Source of the DNA: Telmatobacter sp. DSM 110680
Lineage (GTDB): Bacteria > Acidobacteriota > Terriglobia > Terriglobales > Acidobacteriaceae
Direction of reading: 5' to 3'
DNA length: 64,000 nt
Assembly (NCBI RefSeq): GCF_039994875.1
Contig: NZ_CP121196.1
Span: 2,976,001-3,040,000 of the forward strand
The notes beneath the pieces are model-generated. The model was not told where the DNA came from, searched no databases, and saw only the letters and a list, made by a program, of their open reading frames with translations. Both the position numbers and the translations under genes were made by a program. Below, piece after piece: positions 17,243 through 25,751 of this stretch. Each line of letters begins with the position of its first letter. Position 1 is the stretch's first letter.

Positions 17243-18760
17243 CTAGTTCAAGCCTCCACCGCGGCCTGATCGGCGGGCGCGCTGCCAATCGTCGAATTCG
17301 ACTTCAATGTCACGGTCTTCCTTGCGCTTCGATTTTTCGGGAGCCGCAAATCCGCGTTCTTCGCTGCGGCTCAACTTGCGGTGCGAAACGAGGCCTTCGA
17401 GAAGGAACTCTGCTCCAGCGACGGCCCTGGAAGGATCGTCAGAGACCTTGACTTGGAGCGGAGAGAGTTTTTCAAAAAGGCCTTGGATCTTTTTCAAATC
17501 TGCTAGTGCTGCGGTGCTGGATTGGTTGTCATCGAGCTTGACGGTTCCGCCAAGGTTGAACCACTGCTCGATCTGCTGAGTGTTGGTTTCGGAGAAGTAG
17601 CGATCGTAAATCTTTCCGACTGCGGTGCGGATAAGTTCGCGGACGACGGTATCAGCGCCGCGCATCTCGCCTTCATATTCAAGTTCGAGCTTGCCGGTGA
17701 TACCGGGCAGCGCGGCGTAGATGTCGCTGATGCGCGGGACGGCGAGTTTCTCTCCGTTCACGAGGGCGCGTCGTTCGGCATTGGACACAACCAGTTCCAT
17801 GGTGGAAATGGGGAGGCGCTGACTTACGCCACTGCGCTTGTCGACGCGCTTGTCGTCGCGCGCCGTGAAGGCGACCTGTTCCACGACGGCGCGGACATAC
17901 GCGGGAATTTCGATGGGTGCGGCTCCGCGCTCGGACCATGCTTCCTGGGCGGTGATGGCGATGCCCTCTTCGATGGTTTCCGGATAATGGGTGCGAATCT
18001 CGGAGCCGATGCGGTCTTTGAGCGGAGTCACGATTTTGCCGCGGGCGGTATAGTCCTCGGGGTTGGCGCTGAAGACGAGGGCGACGTCGAGAGCGAGGCG
18101 GACGGGGTAGCCCTTAATCTGCACGTCGCCTTCCTGCATGATGTTGAAGAGGGCCACCTGGATTTTTCCGGCGAGGTCGGGCAGTTCGTTGATGGCGAAG
18201 ATGCCGCGGTTGGCGCGGGGCAGCAGGCCGTAGTGCATGGTCAGTTCGCTGGAAAGATCTTCGCCGCCGCGGGCCGCCTTGATGGGGTCGAGATCGCCGA
18301 TGAGGTCTGCAACGGTGACGTCGGGCGTGGCCAGCTTTTCAACATAGCGATCGCTGCGGCCGATCCACGCGATTGGCGTTGAGTCGCCACGTTCGGCGAT
18401 GAGGTCGCGGCAGCGCTTGCAGAGCGGATTGTAGGGGTTGTCGCGGATTTCGCAACCGGCAATGCAGGGCATGTATTCGTCGAGCAGCGCAGTCAGGGCA
18501 CGGAGGATGCGGCTCTTGGCCTGACCGCGCAGGCCGAGCAGGATGAAGTTCTGCCGGGAAAGCACAGCGTTGACGATCTGCGGGACCACCGTGTCTTCAA
18601 AGCCGACGATGCCGGGAAAGAGCGTCTCATGCGCCTGCAGCCGGACGATGAGGTTCGAGCGCAGTTCATCTTTAACATTGCGGGACTTTAGGCGAGCTTC
18701 GGAAAACTGGTTGGTGCTGCGCAGTTCCCCTAGGGTATGGGGAAGAGGGTGACCTGGCAT
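17243..18760 (-). CDS. MoxR/Mg-chelatase-like AAA ATPase with Cys4 insertion
   Basis: A 505-residue protein. The ATG at 18760 is chosen because AGGAG lies 7 bases upstream; the longer frame to 18853 begins with low-quality sequence. The AAA core has Walker A GLRGQAKS and a Walker B region [11 protein letters not shown], in which Asn stands where Asp is usual. It also has sensor 1 FSANPEDY and an arginine-rich PLKDRIG segment. Between Walker A and B sits CIAGC...CKRC (C-x3-C-x10-C-x2-C), a likely metal-binding knuckle. The C-terminal 100 residues are charged. This kind of ATPase remodels or activates a partner together with a VWA protein, here the gene at 15841. A cobalt or magnesium chelatase role is not supported, because no tetrapyrrole genes are nearby. 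Confidence 0.87.
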   Translation of the reverse strand: MPGHPLPHTLGELRSTNQFSEARLKSRNVKDELRSNLIVRLQAHETLFPGIVGFEDTVVPQIVNAVLSRQNFILLGLRGQAKSRILRALTALLDEYMPCIAGCEIRDNPYNPLCKRCRDLIAERGDSTPIAWIGRSDRYVEKLATPDVTVADLIGDLDPIKAARGGEDLSSELTMHYGLLPRANRGIFAINELPDLAGKIQVALFNIMQEGDVQIKGYPVRLALDVALVFSANPEDYTARGKIVTPLKDRIGSEIRTHYPETIEEGIAITAQEAWSERGAAPIEIPAYVRAVVEQVAFTARDDKRVDKRSGVSQRLPISTMELVVSNAERRALVNGEKLAVPRISDIYAALPGITGKLELEYEGEMRGADTVVRELIRTAVGKIYDRYFSETNTQQIEQWFNLGGTVKLDDNQSSTAALADLKKIQGLFEKLSPLQVKVSDDPSRAVAGAEFLLEGLVSHRKLSRSEERGFAAPEKSKRKEDRDIEVEFDDWQRARRSGRGGGLN

Positions 18761-18983
18761 GGAATGGCTCCTGTTCCGGCCCGACCGACCGGTGTGTGTA
18801 TAGTAGACGCGCTCGAGCCATAATGCGGCGCGGGGAATTGAGGTTCTTTTCATCGGCCCGAAGAATTGAATGCTTGCATCAAGCGGCCAGTGGGTCCAGC
18901 GGCGCGCAACAGCTTCTAAATGAGAGCACAGAGGGGAAGACGGAACAATCCCGCATCACGAAACTTCTTACGCTGGGTGCAAG

Positions 18984-21299
18984 TTAATTTGGTTTCCTGC
19001 CCGAGTCGAAATGCTGGTAGTGGTTGAGCGCGTCCTGCAGGGTTGCCGCAGCCTGCTGATCGTTTTGCTTGACCGCGAGGTCCAGCGCCTGGCGAACTGC
19101 GGGGATGGCATCGGCGGTACGACCTGTCTTGTCATACACCTTAGCCAACTCCGCGAGACAGCGCCAGTCTTTGCCTCTGCTGAGCGCGACTGCTTTCTCA
19201 AGAGGAGCAACAGCCCCGTCAAAGTCGCCCCGTGATTCAAGGACATAGGCGACGTTGAAGCGATACTCCACCGAGCCGGGATCTACGGCGATGGCTCTAT
19301 TCAGTTGCTCGATGGCACCGTCGGAGTCGCCGTTAAGGGCCAGGGAGACGGCGAGGTGGTCGAGAAAGGTGGGATTAGTGGGCATCAGGGAGACGGCCTT
19401 GCGGTATTCGATGAGCGCGTCCCTTTCCTGATCGTTGGCGCTGAGGGCCGTGGCAAGGATGTAGTGGGAGAGCGGGTCTTCGGGATTTGTGGCGATGGCT
19501 TTGTGCAGCGTGTCGATTGCTTCAGAGAACTGGCTGGCTTCGATTTGCGCGTAGGCCTGATCAAAGAGGCGATAGAAGTTGGTGGCCTCCGGATCAATCT
19601 TGTCGATCGACGTGCCGGCAGGCAGGTTAATGAACTCCGGAATATTAATGGCCCGGTTGGCGGCCGTTGTGTCGTCAACGATGATGGCAGGGGTATCGTT
19701 ACCGTCGGCGTCGATGTGGGTGAGCATAAGCCGCGTGTAAGGTCCCCGTGCCTTCGAGGAGAACGCCAGCCAGTGTCCATTAGGCGACCACGTGTGCCAC
19801 GAGTTCATGGGTGCAAGATTGCAATGCATCAGGCGAGCTTTCCCACCAGCGAAGGGCACGATGTAGAGTTTGCTGTCAGGGCGCATTAGCAGGCCGTTCT
19901 TGTTCTGCACAAAGACGATCCATTTACCGTCGGGCGAGACTTTGGGGAAGTTGTTGCTCATTCCGTTGGCGGAAGCACCTTCGACAGGAACGGCTTTGCC
20001 TCCGCGGCCTTCGTTAAATGGAATCTTGTAGAGGTCGTACTGGATTTGCGTCTCGCCGGGATCGTTAGCTTGCTCGGGCTTTGCCGCCCCTACGGGATAG
20101 GGATCACGAGCGAGGGCGCGGCTGAAGATGAGGTACTTGCCATCTGGCGACCAGAACGCACTGGTTTGGACGTATTGGGCATCGTCCGCTCCCGGCAACG
20201 GGCGCATCTTGCCTTCCTTGCTGTCGTACCAGGCTAAAATGCCACGGGTGGGATAGAAAACCTGGCTGAACTGGATGCTGCGGTAGTTGGTGCTGTAGAT
20301 CCTGTCGAGAATTCCGGAAGCAAATCCAGGCTCCTCGTTTTGATGCTTATTGGTATTGTTGGGCGGACCAATGGAAGTGACAACGTATCGACCCGTCGGT
20401 GAGACCTGCGACATGAATCCGAAGCGCTTGACTGCTGGATCGGCGGCGCGCGTCTCCTCGTTCAGCCCGAAAGAACTCCAATGAATGACGTTGGAATTGC
20501 GAATGGTCATGTCTTTCGAAATGGGGACGAGTGCATAGAGACCCTTGTCATTGCGGGGGCCGTCAAGATCGAGGCCGAACGTGGTGCCGTCGCGCGAGAC
20601 GGAATGGCAGTTGGCGCATGTGGGCAGATTGGTCATCACCAAGTGGCTTTTGGGTTGAGAGATATCACGAATCTGCCACTTGATCAGGGGAATCGCTGAG
20701 CGAGGGAGCGGGGCGATTGGGCCTTTTTCTTCAGGTGGCGGAAGACGCAAGGGAACATCGCGATAGAAGACTGGAGCACCAACCGGATCGGACGACGTCG
20801 AGATTGTGACGTGACCAATTGAGCTGGGCTCGGTCACATTCGGCGCTAGGCCCATGATGGTGATGCGAGCCGGTGAGTTGACAGACAGATGCTTGATTTT
20901 TTCCCAGGTTGCGATGTCGGGTTTCCACGTGTGCGTTGTGGCTTGTTCAAGCGTCAGAGCGAGGTCAGGCCCAGCATCCGGATCGCTTTGACCGCGTTGA
21001 AGCAGATCGCCCGGTGCGTTTATGCGGAGGGGAGTCGACACTCCGGCGAATGAGATTTCAAGCACCCACCGTTTCGATGACTCGTTGGCATCGTGCCAAA
21101 GGAATGTGGGCGGTGTGATTTCGGGAGGGAAGACGGAGCCTTCCAGCGGATAGTCGATCTTGATCGGCAAGGCCTGCGACGGTGATGGATTTTGGAGTGT
21201 TGTATCAGATGATGGCGAAAATGCGGCGCCACACATCAGCAGCGCCGCGCCCGCAGTGACGATCGCCACAATCACAATGTGGGAAAGACGAACCCTCAT
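18984..21299 (-). CDS. PD40 beta-propeller protein with one CxxCH haem motif and fused TPR domain
   Basis: A 771-residue exported protein. A signal/anchor segment (about 8-28) precedes an Ig-like region with IDYPLEGSVFPPEITPPTF (about 48-66). A single CANCH motif at residues 228-232 is a possible covalent haem c site. TolB-like PD40 blades follow (QVSPTGRYVV, FWSPDGKYLIF, KVSPDGKWIVF, TWSPNGHWLAF, about 290-520), then a C-terminal TPR array (about 575-760). The paralog at 24048-25751 matches the first 550 or so residues but lacks the TPRs, which there are a separate overlapping gene. Whether haem is bound is unproven. A possible fate is an outer-envelope redox sensor or scaffold. The GGAGG before the ATG has only a 3-base spacer. 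Confidence 0.85.
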   Translation of the reverse strand: MRVRLSHIVIVAIVTAGAALLMCGAAFSPSSDTTLQNPSPSQALPIKIDYPLEGSVFPPEITPPTFLWHDANESSKRWVLEISFAGVSTPLRINAPGDLLQRGQSDPDAGPDLALTLEQATTHTWKPDIATWEKIKHLSVNSPARITIMGLAPNVTEPSSIGHVTISTSSDPVGAPVFYRDVPLRLPPPEEKGPIAPLPRSAIPLIKWQIRDISQPKSHLVMTNLPTCANCHSVSRDGTTFGLDLDGPRNDKGLYALVPISKDMTIRNSNVIHWSSFGLNEETRAADPAVKRFGFMSQVSPTGRYVVTSIGPPNNTNKHQNEEPGFASGILDRIYSTNYRSIQFSQVFYPTRGILAWYDSKEGKMRPLPGADDAQYVQTSAFWSPDGKYLIFSRALARDPYPVGAAKPEQANDPGETQIQYDLYKIPFNEGRGGKAVPVEGASANGMSNNFPKVSPDGKWIVFVQNKNGLLMRPDSKLYIVPFAGGKARLMHCNLAPMNSWHTWSPNGHWLAFSSKARGPYTRLMLTHIDADGNDTPAIIVDDTTAANRAINIPEFINLPAGTSIDKIDPEATNFYRLFDQAYAQIEASQFSEAIDTLHKAIATNPEDPLSHYILATALSANDQERDALIEYRKAVSLMPTNPTFLDHLAVSLALNGDSDGAIEQLNRAIAVDPGSVEYRFNVAYVLESRGDFDGAVAPLEKAVALSRGKDWRCLAELAKVYDKTGRTADAIPAVRQALDLAVKQNDQQAAATLQDALNHYQHFDSGRKPN

Positions 21300-21619
21300 G
21301 AGCCTCCGAACGATCGCAACTGAGCTCTCGCCCTATCTTGAGAATGAAGGTGTGGACTGAATGATTCGGTGATCCCGCTCACATCGATTAGGTGAAGTCG
21401 CCACCCCGAAGGCTTGGAGGAGTCGATCGGGACTCATTGAGATTCTTTCGCGGCGAGGATCACTTATCTCTGAAGTCCGCTGGACTATTCTTCTCTGCAG
21501 TGAGCTTTCTCAGCGAGAGGGCGATTCCTGAATCGCAGGGGAGTTCTTGAGGTTTTATTCGAGTTGAACCTTTTGGGGCATGTATCCGTCCTAGAAGTAG
21601 ATAAATCCAGGAGTAATTT
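21300..21619. other. Divergent intergenic region with ECF-type promoter
   Basis: 320 bp between the divergent PD40-haem gene and the DUF3857 gene. It holds the ECF-type promoter listed separately and an AGGAG ribosome-binding site at about 21609-21613. No gene, terminator or repeat was recognised in the rest. Confidence 0.6.
21565..21590 (+). promoter_or_regulatory. ECF sigma-type promoter for the DUF3857 gene
   Basis: TGAACC (21565-21570) and CGTC (21587-21590) are separated by exactly 16 bp, the generic layout of many ECF promoters (-35 ending in AAC, -10 containing CGTC). The start codon at 21620 would give a short leader of roughly 25 bases. This is a pattern match by eye; the cognate sigma factor is unknown. 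Confidence 0.45.
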
Positions 21620-23743
21620 ATGCGTTTTCATGGTGCCTTGCTTTTTGTTTCTCTGCTAACGGTTGTGACGGTTCCACGTGTTGTGCATGCCCAGTTTCCG
21701 CCTGTTCCCAAGGAGGAGCTGACCATGACGGCAGATCCCAAGGCGCCAGGGGCCGCGGCTGTTTATCTCTATCGCGAGGAAACTGAAGACGATCCGCACG
21801 CATTCAGAACGATCTATGCTCGCATCAAGGTGCTGACGGAAGCCGGCAAAAGTGCCGCCGTCGTTCATATCAATTATCCCAAGACTTTTGTCTTCAATGC
21901 AGTGGGTACGAATTCAAGCCGGATGGCAACGGGGAACTCTAACAGCTGGGACGCGCCGAGTCTCAATCACCTTGGCGAAGATCAGCCATGGGACACGGAC
22001 AGCTATGTTGGCAAAGTGGAGATTGGAGCGCTCGAGGGCCGGGTAATCCATCCGGATGGAACAATCGTGCCGTTGACGGGTAAGCCTTCGGAATTGTTGA
22101 AGGCAACGAAAGGAACGCGCGGCAGCGAAACCAGCTTCACGATGCCGGGCGTTGAAGTCGGAAGTGTCATCGAATACCGCTACCAGGTGCGTTACGACCG
22201 CTATCTAACCGCTCCGGACTGGAAGTTGCAGAAAGAGTATTTCATTCACAAGGAGCACTTTGTCTTCCGGCCATCGAAGCAATTTCTCCCGCAACAATCG
22301 AAAGACGTTGGGGCCGGGGACAGCGCGCTGAAAGATCCGCACGACAACATTCTGACTGACATCCGGTTTAAGCCCGTTCTTCCAGCGGGCAAAACTCTCA
22401 TTACGGATGCAATGGGGAACTACGTCATTGATCTTACGGATGTTCCCCCCATTCCACAGGAGACTTACGCGCCTCCGCTGACCGATCAGGCTTATAGCGT
22501 GGACTTTTTTTACACGTACACGCCGGATGTGAAGGACTACTGGCAGAAGCAGATGGGTTTTTGGACACGGGCGCTGAACGCCTATACCGCACCCACCCAG
22601 ACGCTGCAAAATGCCGTGAAGGAATTTGTATCGCAGTCCGATTCTCCAGTCGATAAGGCGAAAAAACTCTATGACGTGGCGCAGAAGATTGAGAACACGG
22701 ATTCGAGCCCGGATGGCGCGCCTCTTACGGGGAGTGAGTTTATTCCGCGCGGCAAAGTTGAATCGGTTCTCCTGAACAAGAAAGGATCGAGCAATCAGAT
22801 TGCGTTTCTTTACCTGGCGCTGATGAGAACGGCAGGAATCAGCGCGCGGCCCGAAAGGATTGCGAGCCGCAGTCTTCGCATCTTCTCCGCGCAATTCATG
22901 GACAATATTCAGCTCGACACTGTGCTGATCGGATTGCAGATCGACGGTAAGGAGATCCTTGTTGATCCAGGCACGAGCATGGCCCCCTTCGCGACTCTTC
23001 ACTGGGCACATGCGGGTGCGGGTGGAGTGGCAATGGATGCAAACAACAAGGCTCAGATCATTATCACGCCATTGCAGAAGAACACGGACAACAGCACCCT
23101 TCACGTGGGCACGATCGACGTGTCACCACAAGGTGCCGTCTCTGGAACGTTGAAGATTGGATTCATTGGACAGCGCGGGATCGAGTTGCGACAACTCGGA
23201 GTAAGGTCGGGGGTTGAAGCAGTGAAATCGGAAATTGACGCCATGATCGCGCAGCAGGTGCCATCTGGCATCAATGCCGCGGTCGATCACATCGTTTATC
23301 TCGATGATCCGAGCAAGCAGTTGCTGGCCGTAATCTCGGTGACGGGTTCCCTCTCGAAGAGTGCGAATGGAAGAATTGAGCTTCCCCGCAATTTCTTCGA
23401 GGCCCAGGAGAGGAATCCATTTCCAGAAACTCCGCGAGAGCTTCCGATTGACATGCGATATCCGGCACAAGAGCAGGAACAGATTACCTACACGGTGCCG
23501 CCCGGCTATACGCTCGAGGCAACTCCGAAGGATTCAACTCTGAAGTGGGAAGAGAACGCCGCGTACCAGGTTCACACGAAGATTGAGGGAAGTTCAATTA
23601 CCGAGGCGCGTATTCTAGCGCGAGGGTTTACCCTGCTCGACCCAAAAGATTATGGGCAATTGCATGACTTTTACCAGAAAGTAGTAGCTGCGGATCAGCA
23701 GACCCTTGCGCTGAGCGCAGCGCAAGCAAGTAAGCTTCAGTAA
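21620..23743 (+). CDS. DUF3857 / transglutaminase-fold protein, catalytic residues lost
   Basis: A 707-residue exported protein. AGGAG lies 6 bases before the ATG. A signal peptide (about 1-25) precedes a DUF3857 region (about 30-260, including GVEVGSVIEYRYQVRYD) and a transglutaminase-like core (about 330-470). At the usual active-site position GDCKD, this protein has GSSNQ (residues 389-393), so the nucleophilic Cys is Ser. The downstream His of the typical FNH segment is absent (DNIQLDT), while VDPG survives. It therefore looks like a non-enzymatic transglutaminase fold, probably binding or structural. The C-terminal 230 residues are beta-rich. It is divergent from one PD40-haem gene and upstream of the other (about 300-bp gap), with an ECF-type promoter. 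Confidence 0.82.
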   Translation: MRFHGALLFVSLLTVVTVPRVVHAQFPPVPKEELTMTADPKAPGAAAVYLYREETEDDPHAFRTIYARIKVLTEAGKSAAVVHINYPKTFVFNAVGTNSSRMATGNSNSWDAPSLNHLGEDQPWDTDSYVGKVEIGALEGRVIHPDGTIVPLTGKPSELLKATKGTRGSETSFTMPGVEVGSVIEYRYQVRYDRYLTAPDWKLQKEYFIHKEHFVFRPSKQFLPQQSKDVGAGDSALKDPHDNILTDIRFKPVLPAGKTLITDAMGNYVIDLTDVPPIPQETYAPPLTDQAYSVDFFYTYTPDVKDYWQKQMGFWTRALNAYTAPTQTLQNAVKEFVSQSDSPVDKAKKLYDVAQKIENTDSSPDGAPLTGSEFIPRGKVESVLLNKKGSSNQIAFLYLALMRTAGISARPERIASRSLRIFSAQFMDNIQLDTVLIGLQIDGKEILVDPGTSMAPFATLHWAHAGAGGVAMDANNKAQIIITPLQKNTDNSTLHVGTIDVSPQGAVSGTLKIGFIGQRGIELRQLGVRSGVEAVKSEIDAMIAQQVPSGINAAVDHIVYLDDPSKQLLAVISVTGSLSKSANGRIELPRNFFEAQERNPFPETPRELPIDMRYPAQEQEQITYTVPPGYTLEATPKDSTLKWEENAAYQVHTKIEGSSITEARILARGFTLLDPKDYGQLHDFYQKVVAADQQTLALSAAQASKLQ

Positions 23744-24047
23744 TCGCAATTCGCATGGGCGGGCATCACACACGAAGGCTGGAATGGTTTCGAGATAAAC
23801 GGCGATTTGACAGCTCATTTCTTGGCCTGCGAACATCGTCTAGATCGACGACATCATTCCTGTCTTCCTACGACCAAGCATCAGGAATGATGCAGGTCAC
23901 GACTTCGCCAGTCAGAAAAGAAATTCCGGGCTCCCGTTAGCATTGAGCGAACTGCAAGCGTAAGCAGCCAGTTTGCTTCATTGTTCCTCGATGCAGAGGC
24001 AAAAGCTCCTTGGAGGAACAGTGCATCGAGGAAGCAAAATCGCGCAG

Positions 24048-25751
24048 ATGTTTTGGGGAACGCTGCGTCAGGGCACAATGTTTGTCGTCGTTCTCCTAAC
24101 CGTCCTCTTTCTGCCTGCCGATAGATCCAGCCGGATTGAAGTTCCCGTTACCACTCGGGCATTTGCTGCACGCTCCGAAGCAGCAGTCCTGACGCAGATC
24201 TCTATCGATTATCCGGAAGACGGCTCGATCTTTCCGCCTGGCATTACTCCGCCTACTTTTCTTTGGCGCGATGCAGCTGGGACTTCCTGGAGCATCGACA
24301 TTTCGTTTGCTGACAGTTCTGCTCCCATTCATGCGACTTCAAAAGGAGAGCGCATGCAGATTGGCCCGATTGATCCGGATTGTGTGGCCGATTCTAACTC
24401 TCCGCCCGCGCTGACACCACAGCAAGCCGCTACCTGGACCTGGAAGCCCGATGCCGCGGAGTGGGCCGCAATCCAGACGCACTCGGCGAACAGTCAAGCC
24501 ACCGTTACCATCACTGGGTATCGCGACGGGAAAGAAGCCTACTCGCAGTCGCATGTCCGGTTTACCACTTCTAAGGACGAAGTAAACGCGCCGATTTTTT
24601 ATCGCGATGTTCCGCTGATGCCGGCATCGAGCAGCGGCGGCGCGGTCGCGCCCCTCGCGCAGTCCAACATTCACCTGATCCACTGGCGCATTCGCGATAT
24701 CCGCAAGCCAGAAAGCCACACCGTGCTGAAGGATATGCCCACCTGCGCCAACTGCCATTCGTTCTCGGCCGATGGCAAGACTTTTGGCATGGATATCGAC
24801 GGCCCTGCAAACGACAAGGGCCTGTACGCGGTGGTCCCCGTGCAAAAGCACATGGTGATCCAGAGCAAGGACATGGTGCATTGGAATACCGACGGCAAGG
24901 TCGGGACAGTCCGCGTCGGGTTCATGTCGCAGGTTTCGCCCAACGGCCAATACGTTCTGAGCACCTTTGCAGGTCCGGAGTTGAGCAGGCTGATCGACAG
25001 TTACTACGTGACCAATTTTACGGACTATCGCTTCTTGCAGGTCTTTTTCCCAACGAAAGGAATTCTGGAGTACCTTAACCGCGCTACGGGACTGCGTGAA
25101 CCGTTGCCGGGCGCAGATGATCCGAAATATGTGCAGACAGACGGTGTGTGGAGTCCCGACGGAAAGTACATTGTCTTCGCACGAGCCGAGGCGCGCGATC
25201 CGCGTCCGCCGGGTCAGGGCCGTGCCACGCATGCCAATGATGCCAACGAAGCGCAGATTAAGTATGAGCTATATCGCATTCCCTTCAATGGCGGGAAGGG
25301 CGGAACGCCGGAGCCGATCAAGGGCGCTTCACAAAATGGAATGAGCAACAACTTTCCGAAGATCTCGCCGGATGGCAAGTGGATTGTCTTCGTGCAGTGC
25401 AAGAATGGACAACTGATGCGGCCGGACAGTCAGCTGTACATCATTCCAGCAGAGGGTGGAACGGCGCGGCGGCTGCGCTCCAACACCCGATTGATGAATT
25501 CATGGCACAGCTGGTCGCCCAATGGGCGGTGGCTAGTGTTCTCATCGAAGGCCCGCTCGCCGTACACGCAGATGTATCTTACTCATATCGATGAGCAGGG
25601 TAACTCGAGTCCGGCGATTCTGATTGATAATGCGACGGCCTCGAATCGCGCGGTGAATATTCCGGAGTTTGTAAACATCAACCCAGATGGCATTGACCAG
25701 ATCGAGGTGCATGTGGCCGATGGAGTTCAGACTGCGGCGACTGGCAAATGA
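24048..25751 (+). CDS. PD40 beta-propeller protein with one CxxCH haem motif (TPR-less paralog)
   Basis: About 567 residues if the ATG at 24048 is used. The frame is open to 23973, and 24078 is also possible. The best ribosome-binding site (GAGGAAG) is 12 bases before 24048, so the start is uncertain. A hydrophobic segment (FVVVLLTVLFLP) is followed by an Ig-like region with SIDYPEDGSIFPPGITPPTF and CANCH at about residues 233-237. PD40 blades follow (QVSPNGQYVL, VWSPDGKYIVF, KISPDGKWIVF, SWSPNGRWLVF). It is highly similar to the gene at 18984-21299 through NIPEFVN and then stops, exactly where that paralog continues into TPRs. The next gene is a TPR protein overlapping by ATGA, so the two are translationally coupled. 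Confidence 0.83.
   Translation: MFWGTLRQGTMFVVVLLTVLFLPADRSSRIEVPVTTRAFAARSEAAVLTQISIDYPEDGSIFPPGITPPTFLWRDAAGTSWSIDISFADSSAPIHATSKGERMQIGPIDPDCVADSNSPPALTPQQAATWTWKPDAAEWAAIQTHSANSQATVTITGYRDGKEAYSQSHVRFTTSKDEVNAPIFYRDVPLMPASSSGGAVAPLAQSNIHLIHWRIRDIRKPESHTVLKDMPTCANCHSFSADGKTFGMDIDGPANDKGLYAVVPVQKHMVIQSKDMVHWNTDGKVGTVRVGFMSQVSPNGQYVLSTFAGPELSRLIDSYYVTNFTDYRFLQVFFPTKGILEYLNRATGLREPLPGADDPKYVQTDGVWSPDGKYIVFARAEARDPRPPGQGRATHANDANEAQIKYELYRIPFNGGKGGTPEPIKGASQNGMSNNFPKISPDGKWIVFVQCKNGQLMRPDSQLYIIPAEGGTARRLRSNTRLMNSWHSWSPNGRWLVFSSKARSPYTQMYLTHIDEQGNSSPAILIDNATASNRAVNIPEFVNINPDGIDQIEVHVADGVQTAATGK

Noticed and set aside
17522..18382. Plus-strand open frame (286 codons) opposite the AAA ATPase
   Set aside because: Antisense to conserved Walker and sensor motifs; no domain or ribosome-binding site supports it.
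15841..18760. Magnesium or cobalt chelatase
   Set aside because: The AAA/VWA pair resembles chelatase subunits, but there is no large catalytic subunit and no tetrapyrrole gene nearby.
22205..23104. Minus-strand open frame (299 codons) opposite the DUF3857 gene
   Set aside because: The plus-strand gene has signal peptide, promoter and Shine-Dalgarno sequence; the antisense frame is Arg-rich with no domain.
24339..25232. Minus-strand open frame (297 codons) opposite the PD40-haem gene
   Set aside because: The plus-strand product is a clear paralog of another gene; the antisense frame is a shadow.
18984..25751. Multihaem cytochromes
   Set aside because: Each PD40 protein has only one CxxCH motif.
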